Below are positions 32,660 through 45,593 of a stretch of DNA of 64,000 nucleotides, piece by piece. The stretch covers positions 992,001-1,056,000 of the forward strand of contig NW_025408681.1 in NCBI RefSeq assembly GCF_020360975.1. The letters are read 5' to 3'. The stretch is from Hirsutella rhossiliensis (lineage: Eukaryota; Ascomycota; Sordariomycetes; Hypocreales; Ophiocordycipitaceae). A model generated the notes under the pieces. That model saw only the letters and a list, made by a program, of their open reading frames with translations. It ran no database searches and was not told where the DNA came from. Both the position numbers and the translations under genes were made by a program. The first letter of the stretch is position 1. Each line of letters opens with the position of its first letter.

Positions 32660-34742
32660 CGAGGGCAGAGTGCAGGCGCAACAGGGGCCAAGACGCCCAA
32701 AAGCACAGTATGGGTTTCGTGTCGGGCAGCCAACCCGGTATCAGCAGGCTCGCAGGCCTATCATGGACGGGCGGACACCGCGGAGGCGTGAGCGCGATGG
32801 GATCGATGGCGGCTCGTGGACAGCGGGAGGTGAAGCATGCACCTCCTGAGTTGGGGTGTTGTAGGCCGGAAGGGGGGTTTTATCGTCGCATGGGGGAGGT
32901 TGAGGCGTACGGGGCGAGCCGCTCTCGGCGAGGATACGCTTCTGCCTTGGGAGGTGGGTGGCGTGGCGTCTTTATTGGTTTCTCTTGTCGTGTATTTTTT
33001 CGATGGGTTTCGCGGCCGACAGTGTCGTGGCTCGTCGTCTTTGTTCGGACTCGGGTGATCAAAGAGCTGGGTACTATACCGTCGTTTAGGAACCCCCCAG
33101 CAAAGCCCCCAATGCCACCAGTCACTGCTGGTACTGTAGGCAGGGTGATTGCTCGCTCAGGTCCAGTCGCTACAGTGTCACGTGGATTGGCTCAGCGCTG
33201 CGTCACGCCTCTCCATCGCCATTCGTCGCCCCCTGCCCCGCCGCCCAGGTACTTCCGGTACCGCCAGGGCAAGTACATGCGGAGTAGGTACTCACCTGTC
33301 GGGGTAGCATTCAGCGCCTGCCCGTGCGCTGGTGGCGGCACACGGGGTTCGCCAGCAACAAGTCGGGCGCTACAAACCACGCTGGTAAATTGCGCTCAGT
33401 TCAGTAACGTCCCAACGGTTGCGCCTTGGCTTTCCATCGCTCCTGAGGAAGCAGGTCCAGGCCGCCGGCGGCTACCCCAGCCAGGGGCTCAAGTACCAAT
33501 CTGTATGTACTTGCCTTTTCTATCCCATTAAACAGACGGCCTCATCGCCTCAGCCTACTGGTAGGTGTCCACCTTCTACGGGGAATAAAAGGGGCGGTTC
33601 ACTGCACTTTGGGCTGGACATCTCAGACTCTGTGCGTTTCTTGCCGCCGAGGTACCTACTCCAGACTAACGCGCGCCGAGGCACCGAGTTGGCCCGTTGT
33701 TGATAAAGGAGTGCGAGGCTCGTATCCGTCCCTCCTTAGACTTTGAGTTTGCCCCCAGCAAATACTGCATCAGCTCCGAGGTTTTCAGCTTACCTTTGAT
33801 CCGGAGTACGGTTACTCCGTCCCCATGTACAGTACATTCCTACGACCCCACTGCCCCAGGTAACGCGCGCGGCCGAGCATGGACGACCTCTTTTCTGTGA
33901 CGCCGCAAGACTACTAAATAAAGAACTCGGATAAGCGACAAGAAAGGAATATGAGACCTAGGGAAGCGTGCATTGCGGCAAGCGAAACAGCACCAGACTC
34001 GGACGGACGACAAAGAACCAATTACGGGCGCCGGGGCTCAGACTTTACAAACACGTCTCTTGACCTGTCGCCAACTCGCCATCCAGCTGTCCCTAGAACT
34101 ATGGGGTAGCTCGATGTCGTCTCATCATTACATACAGCTAATGAGTCGACTCCCAGATCTACTCCGTTTGTGCATCCTCGAGCCACGTTCGCTTTACGTA
34201 TCGCGAGTTGTTTAGTTGTAGGAGGCTCCCACGCCCAGCGTTGAGAACCAGCTCCGGAGTACCGCGCGTGATTGACGTGAACGATAAGCACTGCAGCCGA
34301 CGAGTCGACCCCTTTGTCTGCTCCGTTTGTGCGTCCGCGAGCATTGTTCGCTTTACGTGTCGCGATGATAGGCGCTTGTACGCAGCATGTTCAAAACTGG
34401 CTCACGAGTACCACGCGCGATCGACGTGAATGGCTTCAGAAAACGTAGCAGCCAGGTGCATGCCGTCGAGGTATGAATCAAGCCATTTCACTCGCTCTCT
34501 CTGTCTCTACCCTTCATAACAGCAGAGCAACTCCAGCAACGTTACGACTCTCTTGCAACCACCCTTCCGGCATCATTGCTTTCCAACTGCCCCTTTCCAT
34601 ATCCGAGCTTTGCAGAACCCAAATCTTTCGAGTTTCTTGGACCAACCATGTCCACGAGAAGCACTAAGTGGCTCCAGGTCTACGAAGGATCCGCCGCGTG
34701 GACAACGGGGTTGACCCGCCGTGCGATGAATCGTCCATCGCC
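32660..34742. other. Gene-free stretch upstream of ZDS1
   Basis: About 2 kb. The first 300 bp or so would be the ZDS1 promoter and leader. GTACAGTAC-like and GGTAC-type motifs recur near 33130, 33250 and 33830. A degenerate tandem duplication occupies 34143-34450. I see no gene. Confidence 0.55.
34143..34450 (+). repeat. Degenerate tandem duplication, period about 159 bp
   Basis: Two head-to-tail copies, beginning at 34143 and 34302 with GAGTCGAC. Shared blocks include CTCCGTTTGTGC, TTCGCTTTACGT, TCGCGA and CGCGATYGACGTGAA-like ends, at the same spacing. The copies differ by many substitutions and small indels, so the duplication is old. No coding potential is seen. Confidence 0.75.
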
Positions 34743-35039
34743 ATGATCAGGCCGCCATTCGATACGGAGATCTGGCTCTTCAAAGGCGCCTCCGTTTACT
34801 GTGGCGGCCCCGATTGCTGTATATACACGGAGTATAATAAATCTGGATTTAAGCGGGAGGAAGAATACGGCAAATTCCTGGGCTACCTGAACGAAGACGA
34901 TCAACGTCGTTTGTCAAACGAATGTATGGACGCTCTCAAAGAAAGCCCCACCATTACGACTGCCAAGGGAATTCACCGCACGATCTTGGCGCGAATCGCT
35001 GAAAGGGGGCTTCTCCGCGACAAGAAGCCCCGACTATAG
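34743..35039 (+). CDS. Possible small unrecognised protein
   Basis: A 98-residue open frame from the ATG at 34743, with a believable composition: it starts MIRPPFDTEIWLFKGASVYC, has CGGPDCC, and a charged second half ending RDKKPRL. The frame is open further upstream without an ATG, so a 5' exon could exist, but I find no convincing donor. I do not recognise the family. It lies alone in a gene-poor stretch. It may be a genuine orphan, the end of a decayed gene, or chance. Confidence 0.28.
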   Translation: MIRPPFDTEIWLFKGASVYCGGPDCCIYTEYNKSGFKREEEYGKFLGYLNEDDQRRLSNECMDALKESPTITTAKGIHRTILARIAERGLLRDKKPRL

Positions 35040-36075
35040 GCAATTCTGTCGGTTACGACGGACAACGGGTCATGTTGAAGCTCAACGTCGGATGGCCGGT
35101 TCGACGCAGCATGGCCGAGGACGACGTTGCGGGGAGGGCTCTGGGAATAGCTCTCTGATAAATAAACATGGAGTTGGGGAGTTGTGTGTCTCTCGTGTCT
35201 TTCGCGATATAGCACATGCCGCAGGGCGCTTGCGATCACCTCGCCTAGGTCGAGCCTTTGCAAGCCATGCCATGGCACGAATGGAGCTCCGCAGTTGCCG
35301 TTGTTGTATTTGCCTTGCCTCCAGGCTAATTCAATTGCTGGCTCGGCCCACGTCGAGATACTCGCCACCAAGAGACCAACAAGAATGATTCCCCTGTTAT
35401 CCGCGTCGTGAACCTTGGCACGTGGCCGTCGCCAAAGCATCGGCAAGCAATAAGCACGTACATAGGCGGGCAACGGGTCCTGTGTTTTCCCGATGTGGTG
35501 ACTTGCAGTGGCTTGCCGCAAGTCTCCTGGGTGCTTAATTTGGTTGGTAGGGTACACGGGTACTGACCCGGTACCAGGGCCAGGTACCTCACCTCGTCCC
35601 TCGCGCATGCTTCCTGTTCCTCCAGAAAATTATCTCCAGCCAAGCCAGCCTTGCTTTATTAGGAGCTGCGAAACCGACCTTCTCGCAGCCGCCGTCCATC
35701 CATCTTCCTCTCGCCGCCACCCGCCTGATACCCGTCCCATCTCCTCCTGGGCCTCTCGTCCATCTCAGCCATTCCTCGCCATCACCCGCGCCCCCCCGAA
35801 CGACGACTGCAACACCCCCGAGGTCCTGAGCGCGCTTGATTCATTGATAGAATGGCTGCTGTGAGTCGCTTCCCCCTCGGCTCCCGCCCAGTGACACCTC
35901 AAAATCCCTGCTTCGGGCAGCTGCAAGGCGTCGCCTGCTTCTGGCCATCTACCGCGGGGTTCTTCTCGCGTGGAACAGCAACGCGAAGCACCTTGCTCCC
36001 ACATTCTACCCTCCTTTTCCGCACCAGCACTGTCACCAGCTCCACCACCAGCCCCAGCGTCGCTCCTCCTGTAGG
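35040..36075. other. Upstream region of the DUF2433 gene
   Basis: About 1 kb. The last 500 bp are pyrimidine-rich, like fungal leaders. Overlapping short frames on both strands show no family resemblance or consistent splice sites. Confidence 0.55.
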
Positions 36076-38267
36076 ATGGCGTTTACACAGAGCCCTTCCT
36101 CTGCCATGGCTTCTCTTTTCGCCACAAGCAACCCTTCTTCGCAATGGATTGGATTCCGGGGCACACGCAGCTTGGCTAACTCGTCGCAGCCGCCACCGTA
36201 CAGCGCTGGTCCAGGCTTTCTCCAAAACGGCGCCACGGGCCTCCCCAAGCCTGGGGCAGCACCTCTCCTGCCGAACCAAGGCCGCGTCATCCAGTCTGGT
36301 CCTATAAGAGTTCTCTGCATCGCAGATGTTCGAGGTCTGTATCATGCCCGAGCCAACGACGCAGGGCGCCCTTGCTCACACTCGCAACAGGAAACCTAAG
36401 ATCGCTCAACGAACTCGCCAAGCAGGCCCGCGCCGACCACATCATCCACACTGGTGATTTTGGCTTCTACGACGACTCTTCGCTGGACCGAATCGTAGAG
36501 AAGACCCTGAAGCATGTGGCTCAATACTCGCCCCTCATCTCTGAACCTGTCAAGAAGGCCATTCAACAAGGGGGGAACGGCTCAGTCAAGAGCCGATTCC
36601 ACCCCAACGATCTCCCTCTGTCGGAACTGCCGCTCTTGCTCAGCGGGCAGCTGAAGCTCGACGTGCCCGTCTATACTGTCTGGGGTGCGTGCGAGGACGT
36701 GCGGGTGTTGGAGAAGTTTAGATCCTCCGAGTACAAGGTGCACAATCTGCACATCATCGATGAAGCTCGCTCCATGCTCCTCGAGGTTGGCGGCGTCAAG
36801 CTCAGGCTGCTTGGCCTTGGTGGCGCCGTGGTCATGCACAAGCTCTTCGACAATGGCGAGGGCCGCACCACCATCGCTGGAGGACAGGGCACCATGTGGA
36901 CTACCCTATTGCAGATGGGAGAGTTGGTCGACACGGCGCATCGAGTCTACGACCCCACCGAGACCCGCATCTTCATCACGCACGCGTCCCCCGCGCGCGA
37001 GGGCATCTTGAACCAGCTTTCGGTCACACTCAAGGCCGACTTCTCCATCTCGGCTGGTCTTCACTTCCGATACGGGAGCTCCTACAACGAGTTCAGCGTT
37101 AACCCGACTCTGGACCACTACCGTGGGAAGCTTGCCGCGTCCAAGGCATCTTTCAACGACGTTTGGGAAACGGTCAAAGGTGAGGTCGAGCCTGCCATCC
37201 AGCAGAACGAGGCCCAGCAGAACCTCCTCAAGAACGCGCTGCAGATTGTTGAGAAGATGCCCACCACGGCCGCCGGCGGAAATCCTTTCGGCGGACCTGT
37301 TGCCGGGCAGGCTGCCCTTGGCCAAGTGGACGAGAGTGCTTTCAAGAATATGTGGAACTTCAACTTGGCCGATGCTGCGTTTGGCTACCTTGTTTTGGAG
37401 GTCCAGGACGGCCGCATTGGCACCGAAATGCGCGCCCAAGGGTTCAACTTCTCGCATCGCGGAGCAAAGCAGCAACCGGGCGCCATGGCTGCCCCTCCTT
37501 CGGCATCTACCGGCGGCCAACCCTCTTTGGCGCCGACCTCGACGCCGTCCAACGCTCCGCAGTCCGGTCGACAGCCGTCTTCGTACCAGCCGCCCAAGGC
37601 ATCGGCTGCCCCGCCGGCATCCGGCTCGACGAAGCCGGCTACGCCCAGGCCTAGCCAGGGCCCCGACAACGGCGGCGCCGTCGGCAAAGACCCTGAGAAG
37701 ACGCCGGCGGCCGCCAACGGATCCGCCAACGGTCCTGAGCCTTCCGCCTCTCCTGCCCCCAAGTCCAACAACTCCGACGTCATTGGCTTGTTCGTTATGA
37801 ACCTCGGCGGCGGCGAGGACCAGTGCCGGGACATGTTTGCTGAGGAGGACAGGAGCAAAATTGTCAAGGTGGAGAAATGGGGCGTCCAGAACAAAGTTGT
37901 ACAGTTCAAGACGCCCGAAGACCGAGACGCGGCCTTTGCTCGCCTGCCTGACGATGTCAAGACGAGAGCCCAGGAAGACCGATCCAAGCCTCTGGTCAAG
38001 GTCTTTCAGCCTCGTGAGGGCAAATCCTACAACAACCGCGGCGGCGCTGGCAATTGGGGAGGAAGCGCGCGCGGAGTCAGCTCCGCCAGTGGATACCGCA
38101 GTGCCGGGGGCGCCAGCGATTCAGAAAGCAACAGGCGCGGCGGTCGGGGCGGACGAGGGGGCCGCGGGGGCGATAGAGGCCGCGGCGGCCGTGGTCGCGG
38201 GGGCACGAAGGGCGATGCGGGCACGCCTTCACCCGCGCCAGCATCGTCTACACCCGCTGCGGAATGA
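36076..38267 (+). CDS. DUF2433 calcineurin-like phosphoesterase protein with RNA-binding C-terminus
   Basis: Two exons (36076-36334 and 36391-38267), 711 residues; the intron is 56 nt with a GTCTGT donor and AACAG end. The N-terminal fungal DUF2433 domain (about residues 75-460) is a metallophosphoesterase fold: VLCIADVRGNLRSL, IIHTGDFGFYDD, VYTVWGACEDVRVLEKF, FITHASPAREGIL and AGLHFRYGSS stand where D-x-H, GD, GNH(D/E), GH and GHxH motifs usually are. Several metal ligands are therefore altered. A Pro/Ser/Ala-rich linker leads to a small RRM-like fold (about 555-640, VIGLFVMNLGGGEDQCRDMF) and an RGG-rich tail (GGRGGRGGRGGDRGRGGRG). This suggests an RNA-associated cytoplasmic or nuclear protein. 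Enzymatic activity is uncertain; the family assignment is firm. Confidence 0.9.
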
Positions 38268-38726
38268 GGACAGGCAACGCCCGCATCCTGCCCCGTGCCT
38301 TATCGAATTGAGCCAAATCCCACGCTTGCGATTGCAAACACGAACCTGGCACGCTTGCTGCGATGCCCGGCACTCCTCTCGTCGTATCGGATTCCTACTC
38401 TGGAGCAAAAACTGGAGAGAGAAGCTGGGGGCCGAGGCCTGGTGCAGTTGCGTTCCTGTGTACGTGTACTTAATGGAGTCTTCGAGGCCGCCGAGCCTCG
38501 GCGTTGCGGATTTGGCCTGGGCTTTGATTTGTATGGAGTTACGCTGCCGAGACACTTGAGGATGAAGCCCCGGGATGGGACAGAAAAAACACTTTTCATG
38601 CGAGCCGTCAGTGCACCTGTTGCTGAGCCGGGCCATGTGGCCGCCCGAGGATGCCTCTACGTTTCCGTGCATGCTCGCTCAACGCTTGTATTACATGGTA
38701 TCGTACAATGTGAGCAGTAGGGGTGT
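38268..38726. other. Convergent 3' region
   Basis: 459 bp between the stops of the DUF2433 gene and COQ5. No gene is seen. Confidence 0.6.
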
Positions 38727-40635
<1,909 letters not shown>

Positions 40636-41906
40636 TTAGCCTGTCTTCCAATGGAATGCTCTCAGGTTTTGCTTGTCGCAGAAATCCTGGTCATGGACCG
40701 TTACGGGGAGCTCCCTTATCTTCTGAATTTTTACAGCGGAGGCCATCCTATGATGAAATAAATGGTAAGCCAATGCCCAATAGGCCGAAGCAAATAAGAT
40801 CCTCTGTACTTACGTGATACACGTGTTGTCACTGCATGAATGGGATTGGTTTGGCATTGGTGGAAGTGGTGGAGGCAGTGGAGATGAAGCAAATATATTT
40901 GATGGATCGAACGGTCTCATTGTGACTATAGGAATCATTCCCAGTATTCTGAACGGCCGAGTTAGCAGATCCGAGAATTTCCGGAGCCATTTTCATCTTA
41001 CTCATCGATTTTTCTCTTTTGGCTTGGGCCAGCAGAGTAGCACAGAGTTTCCATGGCGGAATCGGACTCATGTGACTCGGTCTCTTTCGGAGCAGGGGGC
41101 GCCTGAGGATGGGCCACCGATATTTCTGGCTTCATGACGGGTTTGGTCGTGGACGTGTCTGTGTGAGACGTGGATGGGATTTCTGCCTGAGATTCGGCTG
41201 GAGCTCGTGATGGTTCAGAGGCCGCGTCCTTCGACTTGGAAGTCCGTGATGCAGTCTCTCGTGTCGTGGCAGTGGTTGTCGGGAGTTGGGCCGTTTGGCT
41301 GGTAACCGTGCTTTGCTGCGAAGTGGTATTCTTACCGGGATTTGGACCCGGCTCGGACCCCCCATGTTTAGGCTCAGTTTCCGCCGTTGCTTCCAGATGG
41401 TGGGTGAACCTCCACGTCTTGCATTTCGCATGCACCTCGGGCGAGCTATCGATGTTGCTGTTGCAAACAAAGCTGTATCCCAGGCATTGGGGAGTCACCA
41501 CGTTGTCCCGGCAGCCCAAGGACTCATACAATGCGATGTTCATGCTGAACACAGCGCCAACGGGCTCGCCTGGACCCAGTTCAGGCAGATTTTTCTTCTT
41601 CCTGCAGTCGTTTGGGGTTGCCGACTTCGGGACGAAGCCCCCGTGTTTCCAACACTCATTGTCGCATTGGAATGCTGCACTGGGGTGAGCGCATATCTGC
41701 TTGGCGAGCTCAGTGGGCTCGCTTTTGGGATTTTTCAACGCCTCTTTGAGTTCCTTGGTTATTTGTATGTCCAAGCCTATCGCTAGATGCTGGGGTTCGG
41801 AACTCGACCCAGCAGCCGGCTCGACGGACTGCTCTTCAGGGGAACACCACGGTAGCGCAAAGACGGGAACCGCCAAAGACGACAGGAGAACAAGACTGCC
41901 TTTCAT
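40636..41906 (-). CDS. Predicted secreted cysteine-containing protein, effector-like
   Basis: The ATG at 41906 starts a clear signal peptide, MKGSLVLLSSLAVPVFALP. The mature part has nine Cys up to residue 170, including FQCDNECWKHGG, SLGCRDNVVTPQCLGYSFVC and HAKCKTW. A Thr/Ser/Pro/Glu-rich region with a glycosylation site (NTT) follows. Read straight, the frame stops at 40998 (302 residues). The stop, however, overlaps a splice donor (GA|GTAAGA) followed by a TGCTAAC branch and TTCAG. Exons 41002-41906, 40814-40948 and 40636-40747 join in phase, adding a Pro-rich segment with two more Cys (PLPPPLPPMPNQSHSCSD) and a final 38 residues ending FHWKTG; total 383. I recognise no family. Signal peptide and Cys pattern support secretion; an effector role is inference. 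Confidence 0.65.
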
Positions 41907-43371
41907 GGTCGCCTTGATTGAAAGGAGGAATGAATAAAGAGTGTGTAGTCCACAGACGACTTTTCGTGCTTGGTGTTAAAGAACGGAACTGGAGGATGTC
42001 GCCGCTGGGTCAGGTGGTGTGCGGACTGGACGAACAACACCTGATGTGTGCGTCTTATATATATGTAATTTCTGAGTTCTCCTGGGTTTCTACGACAGCT
42101 TAAAAAATCGAGCTCGTCTTGGCAACGGGGAGCCCGTCTAGACATTTTGGTTTTGACATTATACATCGTATGATAACTCTATTCCAGTAAAACCGCTAGA
42201 GCCAGTGGATAAATCCTTCCCAAGACATTCCGTGGCGGAACAAATATCCGCCCGTCGACCCCTGTTCTCAGGGGAGTAAGTTAGGTCAATAATAACATGG
42301 CCGATCAAAGGATTCCTGTGTGCAATGGACGGACCTCCCAATCCCCCTCCTCCTTTTTCGCCGACCACACGCCCTATTTATGTAGGCGGGATGCCTTTCC
42401 CTAGCACCACTTTCGCGGTTATACTGTATGTACTGAGTCTTAACTGGTGGATTGGAGCACCATTCATCCTACAAAGGCCAGACGTAGTTGGCGAGAAGCT
42501 ACGTTTGAAGGGCAATGATTGTGCGAGCTTGGAACTAAAAATGCTCTGAAACGAAGACCATGGCGTCTTGCAGAGAAACTGATTCATGCAAGGCTTGAAC
42601 TTGGCAAACATTGCATTGACCACTGTAAAATAAAAGACTACGTGAATTGATGGCCTGTAGCCGTGCTGGGTTGAATTATATTTAAGTGTTGGTCCGAAAA
42701 AAAAATGCTTTTAACCGGCCTAGGCATTTAATCTTGGCCCTGCAGGCTGTCGGCTGATTCTGCTGGGCAACAACCATCAGGGCCCAAGGAGCCACACACA
42801 CACATATCAACACAAGGATAACCCATCACTACCTTGTACGCATTGAGGCCAAGGCAAGTTGCAATTTCGTATCAGAACATCAGGACCATCAGGGCAGGGC
42901 TATATTAGCAGCCATATCGGAGTCTGGAAGAGGTATCTGTACATGTAAATACCCCCTTGGGCCTCACGTAGTTGGAAGAGGGCATGCATCGTTGTCACAT
43001 CGATTGTACTGCCCCTGATCACTTCCACATGCGCTCTCTAACCCCTGTTCGAGAGGCTCTTATTTTGCCGCATGAATGCCCTTGATCAGCAGGGGTGAGC
43101 TTTAATCCCCCCCCAAAAAAAACAGCTGGTTCGAAAGCTGCTTGCATAATGGATCGCTTCTGGTCTGTTATAGCACAACCTACCGAGCCAATCAACAGCC
43201 GGGGCTTTCGACGGTGAAGTAGTCTGTTTCCCCCCATCCTTAGTCCTTTCGTCTCTTCGTTCCTCGAGGCACTCTTCGTTCCTGAAGGCACAGATTCAAA
43301 GCTCCTTGCACTTTGGACGCGAAAACACTTCAGGCCCAAGCCGATACTCGCTCAGAATCTGACTGTTCAAG
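41907..43371. other. Gene-free part of the island
   Basis: About 1.5 kb between the secreted-protein gene and the TPR/SET pseudogene. Contains poly-A runs near 42697 and 43116 and a CA run near 42794. No coding region is supported. Confidence 0.55.
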
Positions 43372-45149
43372 ATGGATATCAGAGATGTATCTGGAGTCGA
43401 TTCCTACTTGGCCTATCTGGAGCAAGTCAAAAGGTGATGCGGAGCGAGCCATGCGAAGCGAGCCATGCGAAGAAAGGGCCAGAGGGTCCGCGATCATCCT
43501 CATCTCGAGCAAAGACAGCTCACGGTTTATTATGAATCTACTTCACTCATCCGTCCGTTCATTTTTGTTGGACAACAAAATTGCTACGTCACAGGTCCCA
43601 GCACCTTGCGCAGCCTGTTCCCGGTCCTCTACGGAGCTCCAACCAGTCAGAGCTTCCGACATGATACTGGAAACCCATCATCGCGGTAACAAGTCTCTGC
43701 TTTGCATCCGCACGCCAGCAAATCGCATAACGACCGTCATGGCAATCGTCGAGGGCGAGCAGGGCACTGCATGTTGCTCCAGCTTTACCACCAACCAGAA
43801 CAGACGGAGGTGCCGGTCAAGCACATTCTGTCAAATACCATTGAACCTAGAAAAAGTCTGGCCCAGGGTGTTAGTGGTCGTGGTTATTGCACATAATATT
43901 CTGACACACCCCTCAGGCATTGCAGAGTCCTCTTAAACCTGGGATGCCTGCCCATCATGCACTCTGTAGGTATAGGACTTCTACAGGCTTCATGGACAGC
44001 CGTTACTTGCTATTCTTTATTTCCGTAATAACACGAAGAACCGGAATCGAGGTCGCAAGCTCGGGGGGATCATGTGATCAGCAGAGCGCCGTGAAAGTGA
44101 CAGGACGAGCTCAGCTTCTCCTCCCGGGCTCATTACTGTCAGTTAGAACTGACAGGTCATTGTGGATGAAAGGATCATTGATTGCCTCGCTGTTGCTCTC
44201 TAGCTTGAACAAATATCAATGCCCTCCGATTTCTCACGACTTCGCCTCTGCAATGTCTCGGATAGCTGTCTTCTATCCAACACATTCTGCAGCCTGGCCA
44301 CGCTTGCCTTGTCCAAGAGTCGTTTTCAAACGCGACACTAACGGCTCGTACTCAATCAGAGTGGACCACCTCAGTGGCATCATTTGGCTCGAGAGCAACG
44401 ACAGGAATGTTCCGATGAAATGGAGAGGGGCTACAGTGCCTTCCAACAACAACCCGGGATATCGGGCACTGGGCAGCGAGGCTGTCAAGAATCCGAACTG
44501 GGCAGATTCACATGTTTTTTTACGTTTCTTGTTTCACAACTCGATGGAAGTCGAGTCCGCTGATCGTCTGCCAGATATTCGTCTGCCATCGGAACTGCCC
44601 AGATAGCCGAGGAGGAGCGGCTTGCCTACCTCAATCGCTCGCTGGCAAACCTCAAGCTTGGGCGTCTAGAGAAAGTCTTGTCAGACGCCGTGCGACTCAG
44701 CGACGCTGGATCGACCTCGGAGGAGAAGCGGCTGTTTCACGAAGCGCGAGCCTCGTACGAGCTTGGAAAATTCGAGCCTTGCCGAGACACTCTCTAAAAC
44801 CTTGCCAAGTTATTCTCACACGATACAGCCGCCAAGCAAGAGCTCGAAAGCGCCATGGCAGGGCTGCGTGAATAGCAGACCGACGAGCATGATTTCCGCC
44901 TAATGTACAAGCAGAGCAAAGCGACCCCTCTACTGGTCGATTGCGCCACCTTTTCGGCAGCTGTTGAAGTGCGCATGTCGCCTGGGCGAGGTTTGGGATC
45001 CTTCACCAGGAGGCCAGTCTCGGCATGCCAGCTTTTGCCGTGCGAAACAACGTTTGCTTACGTCTACGCAAACGATGAATCTCAGCACCAAGAGAATGGC
45101 GGCAGGCGGTGAGGCTCAGCTCCTCACCCGAGTCCTGCAGAAGCTGTAG
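43372..45149 (+). pseudogene. Decayed TPR/SET-domain protein gene
   Basis: Pieces of one fungal TPR-plus-SET family protein lie in order but in different frames. The start MDIRDVSGVDSYLAYLEQVK (43372) is followed by RASDMILETHHRGNKSL (about 43650), MLLQLYHQPEQTEVPVKHIL (about 43770), NGSYSIRVDHLSGIIWLE (about 44345), and a TPR segment AYLNRSLANLKLG (about 44623). Then come DFRLMYKQSKATPLLVDCAT (about 44895) and MNLSTKRMAAGGEAQLLT (about 45075). Stops lie at 43435, 44795 (TAA), 44873 (TAG) and 45147 (TAG). A 14-bp duplication (AGCGAGCCATGCGA twice, about 43442-43470) and several frameshifts add to the damage. The SET domain proper, which should follow 45150, is missing. It cannot make a full product as written. 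Confidence 0.85.
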
Positions 45150-45377
45150 CACAATCCTCAATCGTCGCACCCTTTCAGGCATACTTGTCCATTACATTCT
45201 TCTTCTGCCTCTCTCTCAGGTCTGACTTGATTCCAGGTCAGATAAACTTGTTGCTAATTTTCCCATCCATTCTCTATCCCGACTCTCCTTCCCCATTTCG
45301 GCCATTTTCCTCGTTGCATGATGGTGACTGATACTTGACGAATCAGAATCGTCAAGCATAGTCCTTCTGGACCTGTT

Positions 45378-45593
45378 CTAGGCGCCTGCGGTGGCAGCTT
45401 CAGAGGGCGCGGCCCCGGCCTCTGGGTCTGGGTCTGGGTCTGGCTGCTGCTGATGCTGCCGTTGTCGGGTCTTGTGGTCAAACAGCTGCTGGGCAAAGTT
45501 CTGGACCTGTCCCTTGCCAAGGTAGAAGAGCCCGCCGAGCCCAGCACAAAGGCCGAGAATGATGAGCGCGATGCCCACCGCTTTGGACACCAT
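45378..45593 (-). CDS. Small single-span membrane protein
   Basis: 71 residues, one exon. One hydrophobic helix near the N-terminus (AVGIALIILGLCAGLGGLFY) is followed by a short amphipathic stretch KGQVQNFAQQLFDHKTRQ and a disordered tail with a DPDPDPE run and an Ala/Gly-rich end. The shape, MVSKAVGIALI then a Gly-rich helix, fits a conserved small fungal membrane protein; I do not know its function. The start codon at 45593 faces BCKDHA across a shared upstream region. Confidence 0.6.
   Translation of the reverse strand: MVSKAVGIALIILGLCAGLGGLFYLGKGQVQNFAQQLFDHKTRQRQHQQQPDPDPDPEAGAAPSEAATAGA

Noticed and set aside
34973..35608. 211-codon minus-strand frame upstream of the DUF2433 gene
   Set aside because: No recognisable domain, no splice support and an uneven composition. 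I treat it as chance.
43313..44606. Two plus-strand frames of 207 and 229 codons read as independent small proteins
   Set aside because: Their recognisable parts are consecutive blocks of one TPR/SET protein in shifted frames, so I treat them as one pseudogene.
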